Notes under the pieces: model-generated | Seen by the model: only the letters and a program-made list of their open reading frames with translations | Told to the model about the DNA's origin: nothing | Database searches by the model: none | Assembly: GCA_943736015.1 (NCBI GenBank) | Contig: OX031057.1 | Coordinates: 43,362,501 to 43,426,500 of the forward strand | Direction of reading: 5' to 3' | DNA: 64,000 bases | From: Tridacna crocea | Taxonomy: Eukaryota; Mollusca; Bivalvia; Cardiida; Cardiidae | Position numbers and translations under genes: made by a program | Shown: one piece after another, positions 60,401 to 62,842 of the stretch | Layout: each line of letters begins with the position of its first letter | Position numbering within the stretch: the stretch's first letter is position 1

Positions 60401-61475
60401 GCTCTAACTGCAACAAATGAAATCGCTCATAGAATTCCATCTTTGATAAAAATAGAACAAGGTCACTACCTTTCGAATAGAAGGTAAACATTGAAACCCA
60501 TATGGATGTCTGCTTATCGCTTCATGTGTATTCATAAGCGGTTTGTAAAATTATATTTCATTGGCTTTTAGAAATATGATGCAAATGGGGGTAATAACCA
60601 GCATCCTGTAGAGGGCCTATCGCAGGAATCTTGAAATCGGTCTCAATCAGCCAAGGTAATATCCACGTAGAGATGGTAACCTTGGCTTGCAAAGATGGAT
60701 GGTAAACAAATCAAACTATTTAAATTTGTTGCTTCTGTCATGTCTTTAAATAGGTGTGCTAGATTCATTATTTGGTTTATTTGTATCACTTTCAAATTTG
60801 TCCTATGTCGACTGATGCTTTTGATTTGAAAGAGTATAGAATTTGTTGTTTCGTAAAGAGTTAAATCTTTTCACAGTAACAAAATTTAAACCTGTTCAAA
60901 TTGAAAGCATTTACATAAAATATGCCTATGTTTTGAAAGGCTTGAAAACATTAAATTTTCTCATCTACCATGATGTTTTCTAAAGTTTTATTCCTGAAAA
61001 AAAAAAGGGGGAATGTTTAGAAAATAATTTAAAATTTAAATTCCATGCTTAATTCAAAACATGAGGTATCAACTCTTCACCAAATGAACAAATTCCAGAC
61101 CGTTCAAATTAAGAGCAATTGCAGACAACGAATTAGATGTTACTTAAACCATGAAATTTGCCTTTCATAGGTTTGAAAACATTGTGGGAAAAGGAGAAAA
61201 TGCTGGTTACCAGCATTTTCTCTTTTTCTCACAATGTTTTCAATGGCTACCTTCCTCAGCATCGTTAACTATTAGGATTGTGTGGTAGAGGGTTTATTAT
61301 GACTGTCCATGTATTAATGATAACAGCTGTCCTGTATATATATATATCATTTTGTTATGTAAATTATCAACAATCTAATGTTCATATCACAGATGATTTG
61401 AGGGCCGAAATGGATCATCTAAATGTAGGGCCAGAATTACTTTCCGAAATTTTTAAACGTTTCAAAGATAATATG
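27386..61475 (+). CDS. STKLD1: STKLD1-like kinase + ARM-repeat protein (gene overview, 3' end open)
   Basis: Eighteen exons plus one of two alternative exons join in one frame of about 635 residues. Order: kinase domain (exons 1-8, residues about 1-260), a short linker with a Ser/Lys-rich stretch (exons 9-10), then helical ARM-like repeats (exons 11-18) and a terminal helical exon. Kinase motifs seen: IGKGAQATVY (glycine loop), FLLKK (ATP-binding Lys), HRDVRPTN (catalytic loop), GDFGVA (metal-binding DFG), MAPE and DVWSLGC. Kinase plus ARM order and the region DLHKDNAEVVESVVTLL match vertebrate STKLD1 (SgK071), recalled from family knowledge. Substrate and role are unknown. Introns carry most MITEs in the window. 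Confidence 0.88.
27522..27608 (+). CDS. STKLD1: STKLD1-like exon 2: glycine loop and ATP-site Lys
   Basis: Acceptor ttccattgcag, donor GTATGA, 87 bases, phases 0/0. Reads IKEQIGKGAQATVYIVERQQ and ends FLLKK. GxGxxxxV is the nucleotide-binding loop. Confidence 0.9.
27738..29152. mobile_element. Fold-back-type element with GTTTCGACACC arrays
   Basis: Left end CAGTCGTTTCGACACCCGG, then TCATTTCGACAC and GGTCGTTTCGACCCCC. The right end (about 29020-29150) holds the same units inverted and closes CGGGTGTCAAAACGACTG. The interior has no ORF of note but contains the nested hairpin element at about 27870-28665. It lies in STKLD1-like intron 2. Confidence 0.8.
27870..28665. mobile_element. Nested long-hairpin MITE
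   Basis: Two ~190-base arms, TACCTTCAGTCTGAAGGTGT at the outer left and its complement at the outer right, continue inward through GATTTTACCCGCATCTTTT and AAATGATTAATCTT with few mismatches. About 400 bases lie between. CGAGACT on both outer sides (27864-27871 and 28660-28667) looks like a target duplication. Confidence 0.78.
29500..29715 (+). pseudogene. LINE reverse-transcriptase C-terminal remnant
   Basis: In one frame WNSLSSEIIETQTLNSFKNR LNELWHQDNKF reads to a TAG. This is the common end motif (WNSLP...LNSFKNRLD) of CR1/RTE-type LINE proteins. The upstream part has stops. It is a 5'-truncated fossil in STKLD1-like intron 2. Confidence 0.65.
29716..30617. other. STKLD1-like intron 2, rest
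   Basis: AT-rich, with no further gene or clear repeat seen. Confidence 0.4.
30618..30662 (+). CDS. STKLD1: STKLD1-like exon 3
   Basis: 45 bases, phases 0/0, VECYDECEANKAFKE. Continues from LKK as KKVECYDECEANKA, the start of helix C in this family. Confidence 0.88.
30698..30888 (+). mobile_element. TTAA-hairpin MITE, diverged with matched arms
   Basis: GATAGAAGTAGAAAATGCAG pairs with AATTTTCTACTTCTC. TAGAAG/CTTCTA differs from consensus on both arms. It lies 36 bases after exon 3. Confidence 0.65.
31294..31321. repeat. Perfect 28-bp palindrome
   Basis: ATACTGTAGCATGA joined to its own reverse complement, with no spacer. Not part of the TTAA family. Confidence 0.85.
31348..31452 (+). repeat. 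57-base-period tandem duplication
   Basis: A 48-base stretch starting ATTTTGGTACTTCCTAAATT occurs at 31348-31395 and again without change at 31405-31452. Confidence 0.9.
31615..31740 (-). mobile_element. TTAA-hairpin MITE, decayed
   Basis: GGAAACATTTAGAAAAAGGG, then TGTGTGGTAAAGTGTTAG. Arms largely lost. Ends 42 bases before exon 4. Confidence 0.5.
31782..31856 (+). CDS. STKLD1: STKLD1-like exon 4
   Basis: 75 bases, phases 0/0: STALQDLQHVYVSGYKEFFV then LWEKE. It corresponds to LQH...YxEFF of other kinases of the group. Joining straight to exon 3 keeps the usual length. Confidence 0.88.
32001..32205 (-). mobile_element. TTAA-hairpin MITE
   Basis: Left TTAA at 32001. Core about 32104-32172 with two arm changes. 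The right TIR is worn. Confidence 0.8.
32233..32442 (+). mobile_element. TTAA-hairpin MITE
   Basis: Right end CTGGTAAAGGGTTAA (32439-32442). The left end lacks the first ~20 bases. It ends 40 bases before exon 5. Confidence 0.78.
32483..32587 (+). CDS. STKLD1: STKLD1-like exon 5: hinge
   Basis: 105 bases, phases 0/0: DSSVYICIVMDYFPHGTLGD and on to EVISEE. VMDYF is the hinge of the ATP pocket. Confidence 0.92.
33032..33102 (+). CDS. STKLD1: STKLD1-like exon 6: helix E to IIHR
   Basis: 71 bases, phase 0 in and 2 out: VIKQWLGQIIEALVYVHKKN then IIH(R). Confidence 0.92.
33208..33390 (+). mobile_element. TTAA-hairpin MITE, left arm deleted
   Basis: Left end TTAGCCCTTTACCAAACAA, right TTAA at 33387. 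Only the right arm (CATTTTCTCCTTTTACC) remains. Confidence 0.75.
33437..33650 (-). mobile_element. TTAA-hairpin MITE
   Basis: Left TTAA at 33437. Core about 33540-33607. The right end is lost after GGGATTGTGT. Confidence 0.82.
33839..34000 (+). mobile_element. TTAA-hairpin MITE, decayed
   Basis: TTAACCCTTCACATATAATC, short palindrome GGTGGTAACTACC, CCCACAACGTTTTCTAC. Confidence 0.55.
34165..34277 (+). CDS. STKLD1: STKLD1-like exon 7: catalytic loop and DFG
   Basis: 113 bases, completes Arg of HRD and reads DVRPTNIYLKEDGNLVVGDF then GVATIMGDAV. The catalytic Asp, the Asn and the DFG Asp are all present. The usual Lys of HRDxKxxN is Arg. Confidence 0.93.
34455..34655 (-). mobile_element. TTAA-hairpin MITE, worn ends
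   Basis: GAAAACATTTTGAGAAAAGG and partner arm around 34547-34611. Right flank GGATTGTGTAGTACAGGG. Confidence 0.7.
35200..35410 (-). mobile_element. TTAA-hairpin MITE, worn left end
   Basis: Core about 35290-35355. Right end TGATAAAGGGTTAA (35407-35410). Confidence 0.72.
35417..35645 (+). mobile_element. TTAA-hairpin MITE, full length, perfect core
   Basis: TTAA at 35417 and 35642. The core 35472-35538 is a perfect 67-base palindrome. Confidence 0.95.
36004..36354. mobile_element. Chimera of two opposed TTAA-hairpin MITEs
   Basis: Starts as a - copy (CAACTCATTACCAAACAAC ... CAGGGTCGTCAAAAGTAG). It switches near 36210 to the right half of a + copy (GTAACCAGCATTTTC ... GTGGTAAAGAGTTAA). Confidence 0.85.
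36440..36668 (+). mobile_element. TTAA-hairpin MITE, full length
   Basis: TTAA at 36440 and 36665. Core 36497-36563 with two mismatches. It ends 56 bases before exon 8. Confidence 0.92.
36725..36986 (+). CDS. STKLD1: STKLD1-like exon 8: APE and C-lobe
   Basis: 262 bases, the longest exon: SLNYMAPEVVQKGYSESSDV, WSLGCVLFEMV and on to MLNTVKRPTAV. Phases 2 in and 2 out. A MITE ends 56 bases upstream. Confidence 0.94.
37091..37319 (+). mobile_element. TTAA-hairpin MITE, full length
   Basis: Left TTAA at 37091; right end GTAATGAGTTGA (one base off TTAA). Arms diverged (CGTTTTGGGAAATGG). Confidence 0.85.
37340..37382. repeat. Perfect 20-base-arm hairpin (CAGCCTGCGCA type)
   Basis: GACTCATGTCAGCCTGCGCA, loop of three bases, then the exact complement. 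It starts a copy of the dispersed repeat also seen at 1280 and 59400. Confidence 0.85.
37436..37859. mobile_element. CACCAACC hairpin element split by a TTAA MITE
   Basis: Left arm 37436-37544 (CAAGCTTTCCTAAG ... CTTCTGATTGGATAAACC), right arm about 37767-37859 (CCAATCAAAGATTGTG ... GAATGGTAGGT). The TTAA MITE at 37545-37766 lies at the hairpin tip. Full relatives lie at 40879-41028 and 56343-56582. Confidence 0.78.
37545..37766 (+). mobile_element. TTAA-hairpin MITE nested in another element
   Basis: Left TTCA (mutated TTAA) and right TTAA at 37763. Core partly deleted. Confidence 0.82.
37861..37975 (+). repeat. CACCAACC element, left half
   Basis: GGGCCCGTATTCACCAACC, CATTCTTAAGAACG, and CTTCTGATTGGCTAAACC. 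The other arm is missing. Confidence 0.7.
38055..38325. repeat. Decayed hairpin repeat (relative of 58463)
   Basis: TGAAAAGAGGCATTCAGAC at the left, GGATTAGCCTGCAAGC hairpin, TGCAAATGTCTGAGTGCCCC at the right. Confidence 0.55.
38518..38627 (+). CDS. STKLD1: STKLD1-like exon 9: end of kinase domain, linker
   Basis: 110 bases: GLLSNNFIRSCVEMSDASQV then EKRKRLKSASTSRTDI. LLSNNFIRS corresponds to the last kinase helix. The basic/serine stretch is a linker. Confidence 0.88.
38648..38875 (+). mobile_element. TTAA-hairpin MITE, full length
   Basis: TTAA at 38648 and 38872. Core about 38703-38769: ACACTG pairs with CAGTGT (symmetric change), while GTAGG/CCCAC does not match. Starts 21 bases after exon 9. 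Confidence 0.92.
39029..39242 (-). mobile_element. TTAA-hairpin MITE, one arm altered
   Basis: Left TTAA at 39029; right end AAAGGGTTAG. The left outer arm is replaced by ATACATGTATAGG. Confidence 0.75.
39636..39862 (-). mobile_element. TTAA-hairpin MITE, perfect core, tandem pair
   Basis: TTAA at 39636 and 39859. The core 39741-39807 is a perfect palindrome. It shares 39859-39862 with the next copy. Confidence 0.95.
39859..40094 (-). mobile_element. TTAA-hairpin MITE, tandem pair, altered centre
   Basis: TTAA at 39859 and 40091. Outer arms ACACTGTGGG/CCCACAGTGT match each other; the inner left arm reads AAAGGGGAAAGGAGG instead of AAATGCTGG. Confidence 0.9.
40098..40290 (-). mobile_element. 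TTAA-hairpin MITE, decayed
   Basis: GTCCAAATCGACAACATTTAC, core AAAATGCTGATTACCAGC, right flank ATTGTGTGGTG. Ends shortly before exon 10. Confidence 0.65.
40319..40345 (+). CDS. STKLD1: STKLD1-like exon 10 (27-base microexon)
   Basis: cag acceptor, gtaagt donor, phases match both neighbours: (T)SEESEPGK. The acidic linker is short enough to be skipped in frame. A decayed MITE ends about 30 bases upstream. Confidence 0.7.
40433..40612 (-). mobile_element. TTAA-hairpin MITE in a CACCAACC element end
   Basis: The left TTAA (40433-40436) coincides with the CTTAAG of a CACCAACC element start (GGGCCTGTGTTAACCAAC at 40409). Core about 40493-40558. Confidence 0.68.
40622..40810 (-). mobile_element. 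TTAA-hairpin MITE, decayed
   Basis: CTCTTTATTAAGCAACAG, GGACTTGTCCAAATCC, GAGAAAATGCTGCATTTTT. Confidence 0.5.
40879..41028. mobile_element. CACCAACC hairpin element, ~150 bp
   Basis: GGGCACGTATTCACCAATC at the left and GGTTGGCAAATACGGGC at the right, inverted. Inside, CTTATTCTCCAAGG and AGAGTAAGAT pair loosely. Confidence 0.8.
41700..41928 (+). mobile_element. TTAA-hairpin MITE, full length
   Basis: TTAA at 41700 and 41925. Several arm mismatches (CTATGAAG). Same subfamily as 7694-7914 (GTGCCATTTGAACCACCATG). Confidence 0.88.
42108..42338 (-). mobile_element. TTAA-hairpin MITE, full length, variant flank
   Basis: TTAA at 42108 and 42335. Arms AAAAGAAGAAAATGCTAG / AGCATTTTCTTCTTTT match each other and differ from consensus. 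Confidence 0.85.
42419..42560 (+). CDS. STKLD1: STKLD1-like exon 11: first ARM-like helices
   Basis: 142 bases: PVPRNQGVLRVLEYLAHMID then YENCVRDALDYLLDLAKSDA. Amphipathic helices; start of the ARM-like part. Confidence 0.88.
42605..42841 (-). mobile_element. TTAA-hairpin MITE, full length
   Basis: TTAA at 42605 and 42838. Arms diverged independently (AAGAAGGAAAAAATG). Confidence 0.82.
42860..43055 (-). mobile_element. TTAA-hairpin MITE, decayed
   Basis: CAGATGACAAAATGTTAGGC, GTGGGAAAAGGAGAAAATGC; the right half is lost. Confidence 0.6.
43053..43268 (+). mobile_element. TTAA-hairpin MITE, internal 9-base loss
   Basis: Right TTAA at 43265. Core about 43106-43173 with one mismatch (ATTATGGG). 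CTGCAAATG is missing before CTTTCAATTTGG. Confidence 0.85.
43502..43736 (-). mobile_element. TTAA-hairpin MITE, full length
   Basis: TTAA at 43502 and 43733. Arms AAAGAAG/CTTCTTT symmetric. Confidence 0.9.
44174..44271 (+). CDS. STKLD1: STKLD1-like exon 12
   Basis: 98 bases: GKKLVAMAIKNNLPDKDIQV then YGCRVLNSLIMT. ARM-like helix pair. Donor GGTAACAA. Confidence 0.88.
44376..44475 (+). mobile_element. TTAA-hairpin MITE fragment
   Basis: TTTTTACAACCCTGAGAAAC, ATTGTGGGTACTAAAGGC, CCCACAATATTTTCTACC. A further trace precedes it at about 43960-44110. Confidence 0.5.
44527..44634. repeat. Unrelated ~48-base-arm hairpin
   Basis: ATCAAACCGCCATTTTCAAA ... GACGTT, loop GAAACAAGGAAAC, then AACGTCATTTCATTTGAAAA ... 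GGTTTGAT. Near-perfect arms with no similarity to the TTAA family. Confidence 0.85.
44706..44919 (-). mobile_element. TTAA-hairpin MITE with shortened arm
   Basis: Left TTAA at 44706. The arm ATTGTGGGAAAAATGCTGG lacks AGGAGAA; right end GTAAAGAGTTTAG. Confidence 0.78.
45165..45405. mobile_element. TTAA-hairpin MITE, decayed
   Basis: Core AGAGAAAAGGAGAAAATGCTG / CAGCATTTTCTTCTTTTCTC, with outer flanks GCATTTGCAGACTAC and GTTTTCTACC. No TTAA ends seen. Confidence 0.58.
45876..47541 (+). mobile_element. Tandem-unit element, 1.67 kb (CTCCACTGG family)
   Basis: Begins TTAGCTCCACTGGCCGAAGG and a (GTCC)n run at 45926-45963. It carries about five 165-base units (each with CCTAGGGCTACCAAATTT near 46166, 46330, 46497, 46663, 46828). 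It ends with the hairpin GGGCCATCATGGCCC and TCTTGTTTT. No ORF. The start is the same as in the element at 3860-4512. It lies in STKLD1-like intron 12. Confidence 0.8.
45926..45963 (+). repeat. (GTCC)n microsatellite
   Basis: About nine GTCC units inside the element above. Confidence 0.85.
47930..48040 (-). mobile_element. TTAA-hairpin MITE fragment
   Basis: AAGCATTTGCAGAATAG joins directly to ACCAGCATTTTCTCC: the left arm is deleted. Right flank TTGTGTGTTAAAGGG. Confidence 0.6.
48573..48634 (+). CDS. STKLD1: STKLD1-like exon 13
   Basis: 62 bases, ADSDDILFSHEVIAVIPLAM E, phase 1 in and 0 out. Preceded by the 4.3-kb intron that holds the tandem-unit element at 45876-47541. Confidence 0.85.
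49209..49436 (-). mobile_element. TTAA-hairpin MITE, full length
   Basis: TTAA at 49209 and 49433. The left arm is diverged (TTATAGGAGAAAGAG). Confidence 0.82.
49621..49687 (+). CDS. STKLD1: STKLD1-like exon 14
   Basis: 67 bases after a long poly-T tract and cag: HHVENAEVQLAAASLLMAMA AN. Typical ARM third helix. Confidence 0.9.
49719..49905 (-). mobile_element. TTAA-hairpin MITE, decayed
   Basis: GTAACTCTTTGCTAAGCAAC starts 32 bases after exon 14. TATAGAAAACAGAAAG; the rest is weak. Confidence 0.5.
50046..50255 (+). mobile_element. TTAA-hairpin MITE, worn right end
   Basis: Left TTAA at 50046. Core about 50107-50173. The right flank carries a partial duplication of TTGTTGTCTG. Confidence 0.82.
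50282..50410 (+). CDS. STKLD1: STKLD1-like exon 15: ARM repeat
   Basis: 129 bases, phases 1/1: VAGTLIGHFGGVHNILTALR ... STCLNAFWELTVH. One whole ARM repeat. A MITE ends within about 30 bases upstream. Confidence 0.92.
50492..50721 (-). mobile_element. TTAA-hairpin MITE, full length, weak arms
   Basis: TTAA at 50492 and 50718. Arms diverged (GACAAAAGGAGGAAATATTGG). Confidence 0.82.
50750..50930 (+). mobile_element. TTAA-hairpin MITE, decayed
   Basis: GGCTTTTGAAAACACTGTGG, ACGGAGAAAATGCTGC, GCAAATGCGTAGGC. Confidence 0.5.
50974..51191 (+). mobile_element. TTAA-hairpin MITE, core shortened
   Basis: Left CTAACCTGTTACCACACAA, right TTAA at 51188. The tip of the hairpin (CTGGTAACCAG) is deleted, leaving AAAATGCATTTGCTCC. 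Confidence 0.82.
51188..51615 (+). mobile_element. TTAA-hairpin MITE interrupted by another copy
   Basis: Outer copy: TTAAGCATTTACCACACAAC at the left, core 51245-51311, flank to GCTGCATTAA (51349). It resumes after 51552 with TTTGTTATCTGCAAATGC and ends GGTAAAGAGG. It shares its left TTAA with the copy before it. Confidence 0.85.
51346..51552 (+). mobile_element. TTAA-hairpin MITE nested inside another copy
   Basis: TTAA at 51346 and 51549. Removing it and one TTAA restores the outer copy's CTGCATTAATTTGTTATC. The left arm is partly deleted (CTTTGGAAAAGGAG). Confidence 0.92.
51612..51815 (+). mobile_element. TTAA-hairpin MITE, decayed
   Basis: GTAACCTTTTACCATAAACC, TTTTAACAACCTTAATG; arms weak. 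Confidence 0.5.
51832..52060 (-). mobile_element. TTAA-hairpin MITE, full length
   Basis: Left TTAA at 51832; right end GGTAATGGGATAA (one base changed). Left outer arm diverged (ACTTTGCTGAAAAAGG). Confidence 0.9.
52057..52287 (+). mobile_element. TTAA-hairpin MITE, abutting the previous copy
   Basis: It shares the altered ATAA at 52057-52060. Core about 52114-52180 (GTAGG / CCAAC). Right end GTGGTAAAGAGTAAG. It ends 54 bases before exon 16. Confidence 0.85.
52342..52470 (+). CDS. STKLD1: STKLD1-like exon 16: ARM repeat
   Basis: 129 bases, phases 1/1: NNVKIATEEKGIRDVCTVLK ... AEAACAAILALSLD. Same length and phase as exon 15. Confidence 0.92.
52518..52690 (+). mobile_element. TTAA-hairpin MITE, decayed
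   Basis: CAACCCTTTATAACAGTC, GACCTTGAGAAAGAAGGC, TACAATGTTTTCTACACC. Starts 47 bases after exon 16. Confidence 0.62.
52766..52949 (-). mobile_element. TTAA-hairpin MITE, core lost, tandem pair
   Basis: TTAA at 52766 and 52946. Flanks are consensus, but the core is replaced by about 90 unrelated bases. Confidence 0.82.
52946..53174 (-). mobile_element. TTAA-hairpin MITE, full length, tandem pair
   Basis: TTAA at 52946 and 53171. Core 53053-53119 with one mismatch. The centre reads GGTAACC, the form normally found in + copies. Confidence 0.94.
53343..53591 (+). mobile_element. TTAA-hairpin MITE, partly duplicated left arm
   Basis: ATAAACCCTTTACCACAC at the left, right TTAA at 53588. AGACTTTCAAAATTTC and GTTTTGAAAGC add about 20 bases before the core. 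Confidence 0.75.
53690..53790 (+). repeat. tRNA-derived SINE fragment
   Basis: GCATTGGTTATAGAATC (A-box region) and AGGTCCTACGTTCTACCCC (B-box region) in tRNA-like order and spacing. Confidence 0.45.
53929..54060 (+). CDS. STKLD1: STKLD1-like exon 17: ARM repeat
   Basis: 132 bases, phases 1/1: EENLELISQLDGVGLLVDAI ... KNACLALASLVEID. Confidence 0.92.
54380..54474 (+). mobile_element. TTAA-hairpin MITE fragment
   Basis: CAGGAACTAGAGAAAGAATGG, ACTGGTAAACTATTTTCTCC, CCCACGATCTTTTCTGCC (first given in full length 20: CAGGAACTAGAGAAAGAATG). Confidence 0.55.
54476..54700 (-). mobile_element. TTAA-hairpin MITE, full length
   Basis: Left end TTGAACCTTTTCCTAAATG, right TTAA at 54697. Centre GGTAACC although the flanks are in - orientation. 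One arm lost AGG (AAAAGAGACAATG). Confidence 0.88.
54903..55127 (+). mobile_element. TTAA-hairpin MITE, full length
   Basis: Left TTTTACCCATTACCACAC, right TTAA at 55124. Core 54959-55025 with two mismatches. Confidence 0.9.
55283..55405 (-). mobile_element. TTAA-hairpin MITE, left half
   Basis: GTCCAAATTGAAAGCATTTC through AAAATGTTGGTTACCAG. It stops at the hairpin tip. Confidence 0.68.
55490..55642 (+). CDS. STKLD1: STKLD1-like exon 18: ARM repeat
   Basis: 153 bases, phases 1/1: EESAYRVLTNEGPDNTHIAG ... DLHKDNAEVVESVVTLLMEL AEY. This is the part that most clearly resembles vertebrate STKLD1. Confidence 0.92.
56141..56220 (+). CDS. STKLD1: STKLD1-like exon 19a (alternative)
   Basis: 80 bases after cctctctcag, phase 1 in and 0 out: DDILIDLYYCRIDLPVEEIM KKFKRNE. 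Homologous to 61393-61475 (EIMKKFKRN / EIFKRFKDN). If intron sequence is retained, the frame stops after VRK at TAA, so it could also be a terminal exon. Confidence 0.8.
56343..56582. mobile_element. CACCAACC hairpin element with a 42-base arm duplication
   Basis: GGGTCTATATTCACCAACC and GGTTGGTGAATATGGACCC are inverted ends. CATTCTTAAGAAC pairs with GTTCTTAAGAATG. In the left arm TTCAAGATTTTCTAACTGTG is repeated (56390 and 56432). Confidence 0.88.
56646..57652 (+). mobile_element. Tandem-unit element, 1.0 kb (AGCTCATCTGAGC type)
   Basis: Begins TTAGCTCATCTGAGCACG with a GCTCAT...GTGAGC hairpin. It carries about six diverged 115-160-base units (GAGGCCACATTTTGAG, CATGTCGGGTCAAAAACTAGG style text) and ends CGGGCTCTCTTGTTTC. 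Start (TTAGCTC) and end (CTCTTGTTT) resemble the 45876-47541 element. In STKLD1-like intron 19. Confidence 0.75.
57852..58073 (-). mobile_element. TTAA-hairpin MITE, full length
   Basis: Left end TGAACTCATTACTAAACGAC, right TTAA at 58070. Core 57951-58017 with two mismatches. Confidence 0.92.
58463..58722. mobile_element. TIR element with AGCCTGCACAG hairpins
   Basis: TGCAACACACGAAAAGAGGC at the left, TTTTTCACGTGTTGCA at the right (inverted). Inside are GAGCCTGCACAG/CTGTGCAGGCT and GGATTAGCCTGCATAGAG. About 260 bases, no ORF. Decayed relatives at 20840 and 38055. Confidence 0.82.
59109..59160. repeat. GATCAGACTGCA-type hairpin
   Basis: AGATCAAAGATCAGACTC ... GCAATCTGATCTCAGTCTG; same family as 6226. 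Confidence 0.5.
59400..59620 (+). repeat. Dispersed repeat, relative of 1280-1600
   Basis: CGGCCTGCATAG, CAAAACTTTTTGCTGTC, ATGTCAAAGGACCTG, CACGGAGATATAT in the same order as in the other copies. Confidence 0.5.
59771..59969 (+). mobile_element. TTAA-hairpin MITE with matched arm changes
   Basis: TTAA at 59771 and 59966. Core about 59819-59885: GTTGGAAAAGG pairs with CCTTTTCCAAC; both arms differ from consensus GTGGG/CCCAC. Confidence 0.88.
60196..60246. repeat. GATCAGACTGCA-type hairpin
   Basis: TAGATCAAAGATCTGACTGC ... GCAGTCTGATCTTTGCTCTA. Confidence 0.6.
60775..61015. mobile_element. Two abutting TTAA-hairpin MITE halves
   Basis: Right half of a + copy to GTAAAGAGTTAA (60859-60862 region). 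Then a - copy from the same TTAA with only short arms (GAAAACATTAAATTTTCTC). Confidence 0.62.
61070..61297 (-). mobile_element. TTAA-hairpin MITE
   Basis: CAACTCTTCACCAAATGAAC at the left; core about 61173-61239 with two mismatches; right TGTGTGGTAGAGGGTTTA. It ends about 95 bases before exon 19b. Confidence 0.82.
61393..61475 (+). CDS. STKLD1: STKLD1-like exon 19b (alternative)
   Basis: 83 bases after atatcacag, phase 1 in and 0 out, donor GTAAGA: DDLRAEMDHLNVGPELLSEI FKRFKDNM. It takes the G left by exon 18. Spliced after 19a it would read ATG ATT TGA and stop. Later exons were not found before 64000. Confidence 0.82.
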
Positions 61476-61618
61476 GTAAGATCATCACAAAACGGCTTTC
61501 CCACCCATTGCTTTTAGGGCACTAGATTTTTTTTTCCTTCACTGTCTTTTATTTTTGCATGAGATTCTCTATGTACTGAGTTCCTCCTCCTAAGCTCTTT
61601 CACTTCTTTACTTTCCTT

Positions 61619-61862
61619 TTAACTCATCACCACACAACAAGCCTGATTTGGACTTGTCGGACAACTAAAAATGTAGACTTTTTTAAAGCATTAATTTTGT
61701 AGATTGTGTTGCTCAATGATGGAATTTGTCTTTCGTAGGGTAGAAAACATTGTGAGAAAAGGAGAAAATGCTTGATACCAGCATTTTCCTCATTTTCCCA
61801 GAATGTTTTCAAAAGGCTTCTCCTTTGTGGTTAAAGCTCAAAATAGTGTGGTAAAGGGTTAA
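61619..61862 (-). mobile_element. TTAA-hairpin MITE, full length
   Basis: TTAA at 61619 and 61859. Left flank changed (CAAGCCTGATTTGGACTTG); the core has a one-base slip. Confidence 0.82.
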
Positions 61863-62024
61863 AGCACCTTTCAAAACTTGTGCTGCCTTCGCGGTTGATA
61901 TAAAGTTTAGGTGGCAAAAAACAAAACTTTAAACAAAATTGTTGATCCCCCTTAAACTGGGTCACCTAGACAACTTTCCTTGTAAAATACAGTTGTTCGA
62001 TAGAAAGTAAAATTTAATATGTGA

Positions 62025-62125
62025 GTACAGCTGAAACACTATGGCAAAATGAGAAATCTCTTTGTGCAAGCACTTTCTCCATTTGTTGTACAAGTGATTT
62101 CTCATTTGTTTCAGTGCTTTCAAAA
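62025..62125 (-). repeat. Variant hairpin related to the TTAA family core
   Basis: GAAACACTATGGCAAAATGA ... TCATTTGTTTCAGTGCTTTC, with a secondary palindrome GAGAAATC/GATTTCTC. Flanks not recognised. Confidence 0.4.
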
Positions 62126-62379
62126 GTGGTCTGCCTGAATGTTTCTAGCAAGTTATAAGCACTAGCCCTTACATTGCCATCTAACTGATATAAATATCTG
62201 AAACTACTTACAAAGGGACTCTGATGTGTGAATTTTAAGTTGTGTATTTCGGAACAGCAAACAGTTTATCAGATTGGACTGCACATTCTGTGCAATTTAG
62301 TTTTGATCTTCAGTGTTAGCAAAGGCAACTAAAGTTGTGGTTTTCACATTTAGGGCAGACTCTCATTCCTCTCTGAACC

Positions 62380-62590
62380 CTTAACCAGCTAACAAAAATT
62401 AAGACCTCTCCAAATTGCATGCATTTTTTTTTTCGAGGAGAAAGTATCTGAAAGATGGCTTGTGTCTCTGAAAGGGTTGAAAACTTTGTGAGACAAAGAG
62501 AAAATGCTGGTTACCTGCATTTTTGTTTTGTCCCAACAAGATTTGTTCCTCCTCAGGGTAGTTAAAGCATTGGAGCGTTTGATGAAGGGA
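62380..62590 (-). mobile_element. TTAA-hairpin MITE, decayed
   Basis: CCCTTAACCAGCTAACAAAA, GTTGAAAACTTTGTGAGAC, AAAATGCTGGTTACCTGC. Confidence 0.55.
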
Positions 62591-62842
62591 TACTTTTACC
62601 TTTCACCTACTTATATCACTTACCATGTTAGATAGTACACTGTCAGGTCTCCTGCCTCCTAACCTTTGTATAAGTACTTCTGGCTGCGTATTATGCACTT
62701 AAATTAGCTGCTTCAAAGTGCTGGAGTATTTTGGTTTGGACATATAGTTCGGGTTGCAACATTCGTTTTTTGTTATCAAATATTTCGACCTGTTGCATGA
62801 AACGAGTGCTCTGCCAATGCCATGTTGTCTCATTCGGCCTGT

